Assembly: GCA_016839585.1 (NCBI GenBank)
Contig: JAEOTZ010000071.1
Location: 1 to 64,000, forward strand
DNA: 64,000 nucleotides
Direction: 5' to 3'
DNA from: Promethearchaeota archaeon
Lineage (GTDB): Archaea; Asgardarchaeota; Lokiarchaeia; Sigyniarchaeales; SOKP01
Shown: piece after piece, positions 55,199-63,634 of the stretch
Layout: the number at the start of each line of letters is the position of its first letter
How positions within the stretch are numbered: position 1 is the first letter of the stretch
The notes under the pieces: generated by a model
Seen by the model: only the letters and a program-made list of their open reading frames with translations
What the model was told of the DNA's origin: nothing
Database searches by the model: none
Position numbers and translations under genes: made by a program

Positions 55199-56146
55199 TT
55201 AATTTAAATAATCCTCAATAGCATCATTCATATTCAGGATTGAAGATATGGTAGTAGTAAGCTCCTCATCAGTAATCTCTTCTTTATTAATTAACTTTAA
55301 AGCTAAATCTCTATACTCCATCCAATTGCTTTTTGAAGATATAAGCTTTAACTTAGTAGAAAACGAGTATAAATTAATATAAATATCCTTATAATCACCA
55401 TCACGAATAGCTTTGGAACCCATTCCTTCAATTGTAGCTGATAATGATGTTTTTACTTTATTTAAATAATAATTCAATTTAAGCTTTGTATCCTTATATA
55501 AACCTTTAAGTTTTTTTAATTCCTCTTGATAAACCATAAAAAATCTTTCATCTCTTAATCGTTCGCATAATTTAAGTATTCGTTCTACAATTAGTAATTT
55601 CTCAATAATCGCTGCTTTATTGAATTTTTCAATAAGTAATTCTCTTTCTTGAATGATAACCTTCTTTTCTTGTACAGAAAGATCCTTCCTATGTGACCAA
55701 ATTGTTTTTAGAAAATGTTCTGGTTTTTCAAGTAACGATGTTCCTTCTTTTAATTTCTTGTTAGATAATATCAATTCTGAAAGAGGTTTATCTAAAATCT
55801 TTAGATCTTTTTCATTTTCGTCCCAATCGAGAATATTTTGTTTAAGTTTTAATAAAACTTTTATAAATTTAGGAATTAATTTAGTAATATTTTTATAATC
55901 TTGTTTATCTGCAATAATTACTAAATCTGTTTCAATTTTCTCCAAAGATGTTATATATACTGTATAGTCACCTAACTCAATATTCTTTAATTCTTTTGAA
56001 CCTTCAAGAACTAATTCTGAAATAAAGCTTTTTATAGCTGAAAAAAAGCTACTAAATATTTCCATCTTTCCAGAGTCAATATCTTGGAAATTTTTTTCAT
56101 ACATCAATGAACCGGAACGGCTAAAAAGAAATATAGAATAAAGCAT
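55199..56146 (-). CDS. longin-like domain protein with coiled-coil tail
   Basis: 315 residues. The N-terminal ~125 residues start with LYSIFLFSRSGSLMYEKNF and a helix (FFSAIKSFISELVLEG) then strands (YTVYITSLEKIETDLVIIAD) and a helix, a longin-type pattern as in adaptor small subunits, Sec22 or SRX. The rest is long amphipathic helix (EKLLIVERILKLCERL, LNYYLNKVKTSL). No membrane anchor. It ends four bases after the convergent GTPase stop. Possibly an adaptor or regulator of a small GTPase; inference. Confidence 0.72.
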   Translation of the reverse strand: MLYSIFLFSRSGSLMYEKNFQDIDSGKMEIFSSFFSAIKSFISELVLEGSKELKNIELGDYTVYITSLEKIETDLVIIADKQDYKNITKLIPKFIKVLLKLKQNILDWDENEKDLKILDKPLSELILSNKKLKEGTSLLEKPEHFLKTIWSHRKDLSVQEKKVIIQERELLIEKFNKAAIIEKLLIVERILKLCERLRDERFFMVYQEELKKLKGLYKDTKLKLNYYLNKVKTSLSATIEGMGSKAIRDGDYKDIYINLYSFSTKLKLISSKSNWMEYRDLALKLINKEEITDEELTTTISSILNMNDAIEDYLN

Positions 56147-56240
56147 AAAATCTTTGAGTTAAATTTTAATTTTCCCAATAAAATCTTATTGAATGATAAT
56201 ATTAATTAATAAATTTTTACGATATAATAAATTTATATAC

Positions 56241-58880
56241 TTAATATTTGATGCCCTCAATTATTTTAGGGATTTCAGAAAGTTCTTTTTTATATTTGAT
56301 ATTTAAATTCATTATTCCTTCTATAATGTTTTTCATACTCTCCAAACTGTAGATTAAATTTTCTAAATAATCAATAACATCCCCCTTAAATACAATTATT
56401 TTATATTTATCATTTAAATAACTAGAGATCCCTTCTATAGACAAGTTTTCATTAATTCGTAGATTTAGAATTATCTTTTCAAGTCTCAATCTCCCACAAT
56501 CACAATAGGGATTATCTTTACAATTACAATTGAATATATCCCCTGTTAACTTCGTTATAAATTCAATAAATTCATTAGAAAATGTTTTTCGTTTTTTCAC
56601 ATAATCGGCATTCATCAATGACAATACACTAGCACTAAATAAATTATTTGAGAGATATTTCATACTAACATTTTTAGCCAAATCAGCGACAACTTTTTTA
56701 GCTAAATATACATTTTTAATTGGTTTGATTTCAAGGGCAATTTCATTAATAGATTTCTCATTCTTTTTTATAATTTCTATAATTTCTAAACAATACTCAA
56801 TTTTTAAGAAGGATTTAGTAATAGCTTGCCCTAATTGTGTTGATTTAAGAAGAAAATTTTCTTTTATTCTTATCAATTTCAGAGAATTTAGTTTTTTTAG
56901 AAAAGAGTCTAAATCGAAGTTATCATTGATTAAATATGAATAGAACTCATAAATTTTATCTTTTGTAATTCCCTCTTTAAAAACTGAAATAAATGCTAAA
57001 ATTTCGGTAAGAGATTTATCATCGTTAGGAGATAACTCGAAATCTTTGATTTTTCCATTTAATAATTTTATTGCAATATTTTCTTCGGTTTCTTTCATTT
57101 TCGGAGAATAAAGTTTTCCAGGTTCTACAAGAACATACACAAGCCCTAATTCATGCTTTTTTAATCTGCCAGCTCTTCCTAACATCTGCTCAAATTCTGC
57201 CACTGATAACCAATTTATTCCCATCGCTAAAGATTCAAAGATAACCTGTCTTGCGGGGAGATCTACTCCTGCTGCTAATGCTGCAGTAGCAACTACACCT
57301 GTGATTTCTTGTGCCTGAAACTCTGTTTCAATAATTTTTCTTTCTTCATTTGTTAATCCAGAATGATAAGCTCTTACTTTAATTCCTTTTGTATGAAAAT
57401 ATTGTGTTAGAGACTCACATTTCTTTCTTGTGTTTGTAAAAATTATTGATTGTCCTTTATACCCATATATTGATCTTTTTGAAAAAGCATTTCTGACAAT
57501 TCTTGCAATAAATTTTTGTTTAATTGTTTCATTTAAGCATAATAATAAATGGCGTTCGATAGGAACGGGTCTATTGTTGTACATAATTAATTCGCAATTT
57601 AAATTTTCTGCTAGAAGCTCTGGTTCTCCAACTGTAGCACTTAAATATAAAAATTGAGCTTCATAAAGAGTTTTTAGGCGAGCAATAAAACCATCCAAAA
57701 GAAAACCCCTCTCAGGGTCTATAAGGGTTTGAACTTCGTCGATAATAATAGTTCCAATATTTCCTAATTTTCCTTTACTACCGCTTCTTAATATATAATC
57801 AATGGCTTCATATGTCGCTATAATAATATCCGCATTAATTAAATCATCGATATTGTGATCCTCCTTCTTTTCAAATAAAGATTCTCCTACTCTTTTAAGA
57901 ATTTTTAAGCCTAAAGGTTTATATCCCTGTTTAAACTCTTCAGTTCTTATATTGGCTAAAGCTACTATTGGAACTAGATACAACATTTTATGATTTTTAT
58001 CTTTAAGTAATTTCGAAACACCTGCTAACTCACCTACTAATGTCTTACCAGCCGATGTAGGTGCCATAATCAATTGATCATTGTATTTTGCTAAGAGACC
58101 CTTTTCAATTGCAATTGCTTGAATTGGTAATAATGTAGAAATATTCTGATTTTTTAGTAATTTCTTAAATGATGGATTAATATCTAATGTTTCTATGTTA
58201 TAATTAAGATATTTTTTACTGATAATAGGACTTTTCTCTATATCATACAAAGTTATATCTCTATTTGAAATTGGATTAAAGTCAGATTTGAATGCCGAAA
58301 TAACTTTTCTGATATCCTTAAATTTCAATATCATATGCTGAAAGAAATTCTTTAATTTAGGACTAACTTGTCCTTCTGAGAATAAACCTGAGAGTTTTGC
58401 TTGCCTAAGAATAATATCATATGCACAATCAGAACATATAATTTGATTTTTTAAAGATTTAATTTGAAAGCCCTCATTTAAAATTGTAAATTTCTGTTCA
58501 TCTAAACATGAATTACAGAATGTTAAATTAACTATCTTATTCTTATCAAATTGAAAATTAGTCAACATTTCTTTTACTGGTATAAAGTCTTCCGAAGGAG
58601 TTTGACTCGAAAAAGCAATGAATTTGTTCTCATCAGATAGTAAAAATTTCTTAAAAATACGTGGATTTACAGGGTTTATTGCTCCATCCTTGTCAATTTT
58701 ATTAAAATTTAATGGGCGCATTTTATTCTTGAAATCTAGCCCAAATATAACGGTTCCTCTAAAAAATGGTTCATTTACATAAGAAAAATTAAAATTTTTT
58801 TGCTTAAATGATTTTAAATAAAAGAAATTTACATTGAAAATTAATTCCTTCTTAGATTCACGATTTTTATCTAAAACCAT
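56241..58880 (-). CDS. archaeal superfamily 2 DNA/RNA helicase (COG1202-type)
   Basis: 879 residues from the ATG (888 from a TTG). Walker A APTSAGKT near residue 275, DEVQ (DExH-like box II) in IIIDEVQTL, SATVGEP (motif III), and GRAGRLKKHE (motif VI) are present, with C-terminal helicase motif IIFTNTRKKCE. The protein has an N-terminal Cys4 cluster (FCNSCLDEQ...CSDC) and a Cys-rich run near the end (CNCKDNPYCDCG), which is typical of the archaeal Ski2-like COG1202 family. Roles in repair or RNA unwinding are proposed for the family. Downstream lies only intergenic DNA; it is a single transcription unit. Confidence 0.9.
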   Translation of the reverse strand: MVLDKNRESKKELIFNVNFFYLKSFKQKNFNFSYVNEPFFRGTVIFGLDFKNKMRPLNFNKIDKDGAINPVNPRIFKKFLLSDENKFIAFSSQTPSEDFIPVKEMLTNFQFDKNKIVNLTFCNSCLDEQKFTILNEGFQIKSLKNQIICSDCAYDIILRQAKLSGLFSEGQVSPKLKNFFQHMILKFKDIRKVISAFKSDFNPISNRDITLYDIEKSPIISKKYLNYNIETLDINPSFKKLLKNQNISTLLPIQAIAIEKGLLAKYNDQLIMAPTSAGKTLVGELAGVSKLLKDKNHKMLYLVPIVALANIRTEEFKQGYKPLGLKILKRVGESLFEKKEDHNIDDLINADIIIATYEAIDYILRSGSKGKLGNIGTIIIDEVQTLIDPERGFLLDGFIARLKTLYEAQFLYLSATVGEPELLAENLNCELIMYNNRPVPIERHLLLCLNETIKQKFIARIVRNAFSKRSIYGYKGQSIIFTNTRKKCESLTQYFHTKGIKVRAYHSGLTNEERKIIETEFQAQEITGVVATAALAAGVDLPARQVIFESLAMGINWLSVAEFEQMLGRAGRLKKHELGLVYVLVEPGKLYSPKMKETEENIAIKLLNGKIKDFELSPNDDKSLTEILAFISVFKEGITKDKIYEFYSYLINDNFDLDSFLKKLNSLKLIRIKENFLLKSTQLGQAITKSFLKIEYCLEIIEIIKKNEKSINEIALEIKPIKNVYLAKKVVADLAKNVSMKYLSNNLFSASVLSLMNADYVKKRKTFSNEFIEFITKLTGDIFNCNCKDNPYCDCGRLRLEKIILNLRINENLSIEGISSYLNDKYKIIVFKGDVIDYLENLIYSLESMKNIIEGIMNLNIKYKKELSEIPKIIEGIKY

Positions 58881-58964
58881 GAAAAACTTCTTTAAAGGAA
58901 AAGTCAAATTATAACACTTTTATATTCTACGTATAAACCAGAATAAATAAAATAAAAAATTTCT

Positions 58965-59126
58965 TTAGAATCCAAATACTGCCTTGATTTTATCATAGAT
59001 TTCTTTAATTTCTCTAAGCTTAGCTTCGTCCCCTTGGTTTAAAAAGTGCTCAATCCATTGTTGTAAACCTTTGTTGTTTATCCATTCAAGAAAGTATTCT
59101 ACCGCTTGTCTATCCTCAGCAGACAT
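58965..59126 (-). CDS. 53-residue hypothetical protein
   Basis: A short frame from ATG (59124-59126) to TAA (58965-58967), shorter than the usual ORF cut-off. The product is acidic and helical with Trp/Phe (residues EYFLEWINN, LQQWIEHFL) and a last helix AKLREIKEIYDKIKAVFGF. The composition is protein-like. No family is recognised. It is upstream of the helicase on the same strand (84 bases) and could be co-transcribed with it. Confidence 0.55.
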   Translation of the reverse strand: MSAEDRQAVEYFLEWINNKGLQQWIEHFLNQGDEAKLREIKEIYDKIKAVFGF

Positions 59127-59376
59127 TTTTAAACTTTTTATTCCTAGTTGATTTTTAATTGTTTTAGATTATGAATTCTATTCTATATAAAAATATAAAT
59201 TAATCTATTTTAAAATTAATCTATTTTAAGAATTTGTGTTCTATCATATAATTAAAGATAGAAAAAAATAATCTATTGAAATTGAGAAGGAGTTATAAAT
59301 AATTCTATTTTATATTTTTATAATTTCAATTTATCAAAAAAAAACTTTTTAAAAAAATTCTTAGGTGATTAAAAAA

Positions 59377-60336
59377 ATGCCAGACGTGCGGATAAAAACA
59401 CCTAATCTAGATGATATTTTCGAAAAATGGAAGCAACGTGCTGTAAGAAAAGATCGCAAAAATATGGAAAAGCAATTTGGAACAAAAGGAGCCATATTTT
59501 CCCTAGATGCTGTAAGTGCAGCAGAATATGTAAAAGAAACTATGAAGGAAGCCGCAATATATTTTGCTGTTAAAAAAACTCTTGGAGCAGTTCCCAAAGG
59601 GAAGGATGAAAATACAATTTTGGCACCTAAAGTGGGCAGAGAAACATATTATTCTTTTAAAGGTGCTGGTAAAATAAATAAAGAAAATTGGAAAGATGAT
59701 GAAAAAGTTCCTATGTATGAATCAATTCAAGCAGTTCCATGTAAATCATGTAAAGGTAAAGGCTATATTGATGATAAATGTAAAACATGTAAAGGAACCG
59801 GAAAGATAGAAGAAAATCTGATGGTTTTAGAAGGCGAAGAACAAAAAAAGGAAAAGAAACCGTTCTCGTATCCTTGTGCTGCCTGCTATGGGACGGGAAA
59901 TAGGCGGGAGCAATGTAAAGACTGTGGAGGGCATAAAAATATGTATAAGTATGAAATTCTTCCTGTTCCCTTCCAAACTGTAGTTACTGGAGTTCCTATA
60001 CTTCATAGCTCCGCTCAGACGAAATATGAGAAGGAAATTGGAGAAGATCTTCATAAAATGATAGAAGAAGTTGAGGGAATCAGATTTAGTGAGTTTAAGG
60101 ATTTAGAATCTAAAGTGGAACCCTCTCTTGGTTATTGGAATAAAAATATTAAGAAAACTATCTCTGCAGCAGCAAATGATTATAAAAACTATCAAAAAGA
60201 TAAAGATTCACAAATTACTACTCAGATCTACCTCTTTCCCATGATTCAAATGTTTTGTGAGACTAAAAAAGGCTCCAAATTCGAAATTTATAGTCTTGGT
60301 TCAGGAAATAAATTTATGGTATATTCAAATTTCTAA
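59377..60336 (+). CDS. DnaJ-type zinc-finger protein without J domain
   Basis: 319 residues. The middle (residues about 115-190) has four CxxCxGxG-type motifs (CKSCKGKG, CKTCKGTG, CAACYGTG, CKDCGGHK), the full set of the DnaJ zinc-finger. There is no J domain and no signal. The N-terminal 110 residues are basic and helical; the C-terminal 130 residues are mixed alpha-beta with a helix region and KFEIYSLGSGNKFMVYSNF. Proteins with only the zinc-finger part bind unfolded polypeptides or RNA in other systems. ATG 59377 is chosen: AGGTG lies nine bases upstream; a GTG at 59365 would add four residues. Confidence 0.85.
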   Translation: MPDVRIKTPNLDDIFEKWKQRAVRKDRKNMEKQFGTKGAIFSLDAVSAAEYVKETMKEAAIYFAVKKTLGAVPKGKDENTILAPKVGRETYYSFKGAGKINKENWKDDEKVPMYESIQAVPCKSCKGKGYIDDKCKTCKGTGKIEENLMVLEGEEQKKEKKPFSYPCAACYGTGNRREQCKDCGGHKNMYKYEILPVPFQTVVTGVPILHSSAQTKYEKEIGEDLHKMIEEVEGIRFSEFKDLESKVEPSLGYWNKNIKKTISAAANDYKNYQKDKDSQITTQIYLFPMIQMFCETKKGSKFEIYSLGSGNKFMVYSNF

Positions 60337-60345
60337 AAAATTCTA

Positions 60346-60382
60346 TTTTTTTATTTTACTTTTTATATTTTTTTACTGTTTT
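60346..60382 (+). terminator. T-rich terminator tracts after DnaJ-zinc-finger gene
   Basis: Three T runs (seven, seven, five) lie within 37 bases beginning ten bases after the stop at 60336. This is a strong archaeal T-tract arrangement. Confidence 0.5.
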
Positions 60383-60496
60383 TCTCTCTTTATGGACATC
60401 CATTGATAAAAATAATAGAAACTAAATTCTTGAAAAAATTATTAATATTTGGTTTTTAATTAGCTCATATATATTTTAGGCTTAAAATTAAAAAGA

Positions 60497-60510
60497 TTTA
60501 TATATAAAAT
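60497..60510 (+). promoter_or_regulatory. TATA box for the ECF S-component gene
   Basis: TTTATATATAAAAT at 60497-60510, preceded by A-rich BRE-like AAAAAG. Transcription would begin near 60530-60535, inside the operator array that follows. The expected archaeal spacing (about 24-27 bases) fits. Confidence 0.5.
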
Positions 60511-60519
60511 ATAATTTGT

Positions 60520-60553
60520 ATAAGTTGGGACTTATTATAAGTTTAAACTTATA
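60520..60553 (+). promoter_or_regulatory. four-half-site operator array upstream of ECF gene
   Basis: Inverted repeat ATAAGTTGGGACTTAT (60520-60535) is followed at once by the perfect 18-base palindrome TATAAGTTTAAACTTATA (60536-60553). Both use the same half-site ATAAGT/ACTTAT, so four half-sites lie in alternating orientation 19 bases before the ATG, just after the TATA box. This looks like a repressor site controlling the transporter. The regulator is not identified. Confidence 0.65.
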
Positions 60554-60571
60554 TTTCTAAAATGATGAAAT

Positions 60572-61186
60572 ATGGAAGATCAGAAGGTAATATCCAAAGA
60601 TAGGTATAATAATAAAAGAAAAAGTTTTGTAGGTTATTTATTACCTGTTGATCCATTATCGATATCTACAATTGGAATATTTGCGGCATTAACATGTGTT
60701 ATTACTATGGTTATTGCATTTCCTATTCCTGCTACTCAAGGTTTTATAAATATAGGGGATGCTGTTGTAATGATAACGGGACTTTTGTTTGGACCCATTA
60801 TAGGATCCATTTCTGGTGGTGTTGGTTCAGCCTTAGCAGATTTATTTTTAGGATATACTATTTATGCTCCTGCTACTTTAATTATTAAAGGTTTAGAAGG
60901 ACTGTTTGTTGGATTAATTTCAAATCCCAGAAAGAATTATGCTAAATTAAATTATAGAGATATAATTGGAATTCTAATAGGTGGAATTACAATGGTTTTT
61001 GGCTATTTTATTTATGAGGTTATAATTTTTGGTGTTCCCAGTGCATTATATGAATTTGTTCTAAACGGAATAATACAATTTGGCTTAGGAGGATTAATAG
61101 CCTTCATCTTTATAATCTCTGCTAGAAAAAATATCGTCGATAATTTACCACAAGTCTTCGATAAAATATTTATAATTGAATCATAA
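60572..61186 (+). CDS. ECF transporter S-component (substrate-specific subunit)
   Basis: Membrane subunit of an energy-coupling-factor vitamin/cofactor importer (204 residues, about six hydrophobic segments). The signature FINIGDAVVMITGLLFGP and GSISGGVGSALADLFLGY, then APATLIIKGLEGLFVGL, matches the ribU/YpaA-like S-component family. The energising EcfA/T genes are not adjacent, as is usual for group II ECF systems. Vitamin unknown. The promoter has a four-half-site operator, so expression probably responds to the vitamin or metal. Ends six bases into the convergent threonine synthase gene. Confidence 0.88.
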   Translation: MEDQKVISKDRYNNKRKSFVGYLLPVDPLSISTIGIFAALTCVITMVIAFPIPATQGFINIGDAVVMITGLLFGPIIGSISGGVGSALADLFLGYTIYAPATLIIKGLEGLFVGLISNPRKNYAKLNYRDIIGILIGGITMVFGYFIYEVIIFGVPSALYEFVLNGIIQFGLGGLIAFIFIISARKNIVDNLPQVFDKIFIIES

Positions 61187-62599
61187 CAAAGTTATTAGAA
61201 CATCTAAAGCATCCAGTACTTTTTTACCACTATCAGTTATGAAGTATAATACTTTCTTTCCTTCTTTTATTCTGGATATCAATTCTCTTGTTTCTAATTC
61301 TTTTAAATGTTGATAAATTGCTGCTAAAGAAATACTTTCCATAGTTTCCTTAATTCTTGTTCCAGTTATTCCTTTAATACTAGATAAAGAAATCTGTGAT
61401 AAAATTTTTAATTTAGTTATGATTATTGAACCTTTTCCAGTTGTTTTGGTTTGGGAAGAAATAGCTTCCAATACATAAGGAGCTTTCAAACCACTTGCAG
61501 TAATGAGGCATACAATTTTTTCATGGTCTTCAAATATATTTTTTTGCAGTAATAGTCGAATTGCTCCAAAGGTTAAAGCAGAGGCTGGTTCGGCAAAAAT
61601 TCCTTCATTTCTTATAAGCTCATCAATTGAACTTAATATCAAATTTTCTGGAACAGCAATCACAGTTCCCTTACTCTCTTTAATACATCTGATAGCTAAT
61701 TCTTTATATATTGGTTTTTTAACCAATATTCCTAACGCAAGAGAATTATGTGTTTCGTTGTTTGTTGGATTATATCCCTTAAACTCTAAAAACCCATTTA
61801 CAATAGGAGATGAGACTTGAGATTGTACACCAACTAATTTTGGAATAGTACTAATAACATTCGCATCTTTAAGCTCATTAAATCCTTTCCATAAGCTAAC
61901 TAATAATTGTCCACTACCCATAGGAATAATAACCAGATCTATTTTTCCGATTTGACTGATCATTTCATAAGCAATAGTTTTTTCAGCTTCAAGAGTAAGT
62001 GGATTTAATTCAGGAGTACATTGATAGTATTCAGTAAGTTCCTTCTGTTTTAGAATAAAATCAATTGCATCATCTACAGTATCTCCAACTAATTTTAAAT
62101 CAGAATTATATGCTATCATTTGAGCTTTCTTACCTACATCGATTTTTTCAGGTATTATGTTTAAGCATCCTATTCCTTCTGTTGATGTGTAGGCTGCAAC
62201 AGAAGCTCCCTGATTCCCGTTAGAGGCACAAATAACTTTTTTGAAGTCCCAACTACGAGCATGAGAAATAAGAAGTGCTGCACAGCGATCTTTAAAAGAA
62301 TTAGTTGGATTTTGAGACTCATCCTTGAAATAAAGGTATTCAATACCTAATTTCCTGCCAAACTTTTTAGAAGCTAGGCATGGAGTTCCACCCTCTCCTC
62401 GAGTAATATGAAAACCTGAACTAATTGGAGGGAAAGCAAATTTGTAATCCCATATATTATTTACAATCTTTTTTAGAGGAAATTTCTCTTTTATTGAATC
62501 AAGTTTTGGCTTAAACCAAAGCAATCCTTTACATTCAGGACATTTATATTCTATTGATGATTTAAACTCAAACTCTTTTTTGCATTTGATGCATGTCAA
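61181..62599 (-). CDS. thrC: threonine synthase fused to a C-terminal winged-helix domain
   Basis: PLP enzyme converting O-phosphohomoserine to threonine; about 400 residues plus a 70-residue tail. N-terminal zinc ribbon Cys3-x2-Cys6/Cys20-x2-Cys23; PLP lysine Lys103 in NPTNSFKDR, SNGNQGASVAAY, and the PLP-phosphate glycine loop PMGSGQL. The tail (about residues 400-472) reads as a winged helix: LKILSQISLSSIKGITGTRI, SISLAAIYQHLKELETRELISRI and KVLYFITDSG. This suggests autoregulation or DNA binding. Cysteate synthase-like enzymes are relatives. Start TTG at 62599: the frame upstream has no ATG until a stop. Ends convergently with the ECF gene. Confidence 0.88.
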   Translation of the reverse strand: MTCIKCKKEFEFKSSIEYKCPECKGLLWFKPKLDSIKEKFPLKKIVNNIWDYKFAFPPISSGFHITRGEGGTPCLASKKFGRKLGIEYLYFKDESQNPTNSFKDRCAALLISHARSWDFKKVICASNGNQGASVAAYTSTEGIGCLNIIPEKIDVGKKAQMIAYNSDLKLVGDTVDDAIDFILKQKELTEYYQCTPELNPLTLEAEKTIAYEMISQIGKIDLVIIPMGSGQLLVSLWKGFNELKDANVISTIPKLVGVQSQVSSPIVNGFLEFKGYNPTNNETHNSLALGILVKKPIYKELAIRCIKESKGTVIAVPENLILSSIDELIRNEGIFAEPASALTFGAIRLLLQKNIFEDHEKIVCLITASGLKAPYVLEAISSQTKTTGKGSIIITKLKILSQISLSSIKGITGTRIKETMESISLAAIYQHLKELETRELISRIKEGKKVLYFITDSGKKVLDALDVLITLL

Positions 62600-62786
62600 A
62601 AGAAGAGGTTTGCTGATAGGATAATTACCTCGTTGATAATTTTTAAATTATTATAATTATTTATTGATCATTTTAATAATTAAAGTCTCTGAACATTACT
62701 TTTTATTTTTTGTATCCCATCCTCTTTTTATAAAAAAGAATAAGTGATTATGTCTTTTTGGGATAGAAATATTTAAATTATATTGA

Positions 62787-62823
62787 TTACGATTATTCGT
62801 AAATAATTTCCGATCATTCGTAA
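62787..62823 (+). promoter_or_regulatory. tandem 16-bp palindromic operators upstream of ZIP-DtxR operon
   Basis: TTACGATTATTCGTAA (62787-62802, 6-4-6 perfect inverted repeat) and TTCCGATCATTCGTAA (62808-62823, one mismatch in the stem) are spaced 21 bases (two helical turns). They follow a TATA-like ATATTTAAATTA near 62769-62780, so they lie over the transcription start. A DtxR-family regulator is encoded two genes later in the same unit; autoregulation by metal is inferred. Confidence 0.65.
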
Positions 62824-62859
62824 ATCTGAAATAATTAATCTTAGAGGTATAAATTTAAA

Positions 62860-63615
62860 ATGTTATTATGGGTTATCTTATTTAGCGTTTTAGGAAGTAT
62901 AGGGGCAATAATAGCAGCTTCACTTTTCATTTTATTAGGTGAAAAAATTCAAAATAAATTAGTTACAGCATTGCTCTCTTTTGCAACGGGAACTTTACTC
63001 ACAGCTGCACTAATGGGGTTGATCCCTGAAGCAATTGAAGCTGTTGGAGAACCACATCTAATTACTCCAATAATTTTAGGAGGATTACTTTTTTTCTTCT
63101 TCTTAGAAAAATTTCTGATATGGAGAAATTGTCAAGTTAAAGAATGTGAGGTTCATGCTCATGCTCCTGGACCGTTAGTATTAGTTGGTGATGCTTTTCA
63201 CAATTTCACTGATGGGATAGTAATAGCAGCAGCGTTTCTTACTAGTTTTAATATAGGTTTAGCAGTGGGTTTTACTATTATTATGCATGAAATTCCTCAA
63301 GAGACTGGAGATTTCGCAATATTACTACATGATGGAATGTCAAAAAAGAAAGCTCTTATATATAATTTATTATCAAGTTCAGCAACAATACCTGCTGCGA
63401 TTATTAGTTTCTTTATTTTAGATATTTTTGCAACAACAGTTCCAATCTTTTTGGCAATTTCAGCAGCTAGCTTTCTCTATATAGCTTTATCAGATCTGAT
63501 ACCTCAACTTCACGAAAAGACAGAAACTAAAGAAATAATTAAGCAGCTACTTTTAGTTATTACAGGAATACTATTAATGGCTTTAATCCTCTCTATTGGA
63601 GGTCATAATCATTAA
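62860..63615 (+). CDS. ZIP-family metal transporter
   Basis: Importer or exporter of Zn2+/Fe2+/Mn2+ in the cytoplasmic membrane (251 residues, about eight hydrophobic segments). The two metal-site motifs HNFTDG (TM4) and HEIPQETGD (TM5) identify the ZIP family. A His-rich loop VHAHAP follows the third segment and a His tail GHNH ends the protein. AGAGGT lies 12 bases before the ATG. It is 19 bases upstream of the DtxR regulator gene and both follow a tandem operator, so the unit is metal regulated. Metal specificity is not known. Confidence 0.92.
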   Translation: MLLWVILFSVLGSIGAIIAASLFILLGEKIQNKLVTALLSFATGTLLTAALMGLIPEAIEAVGEPHLITPIILGGLLFFFFLEKFLIWRNCQVKECEVHAHAPGPLVLVGDAFHNFTDGIVIAAAFLTSFNIGLAVGFTIIMHEIPQETGDFAILLHDGMSKKKALIYNLLSSSATIPAAIISFFILDIFATTVPIFLAISAASFLYIALSDLIPQLHEKTETKEIIKQLLLVITGILLMALILSIGGHNH

Positions 63616-63634
63616 AAGTTAATTCTCTTTAAAT

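Noticed and set aside
62713-62765. Inverted pair TATCCCA / TGGGATA near the ZIP promoter
   Set aside because: Only seven base pairs with a 39-base loop and no partner sequence; may be chance. The tandem palindrome downstream is better supported.
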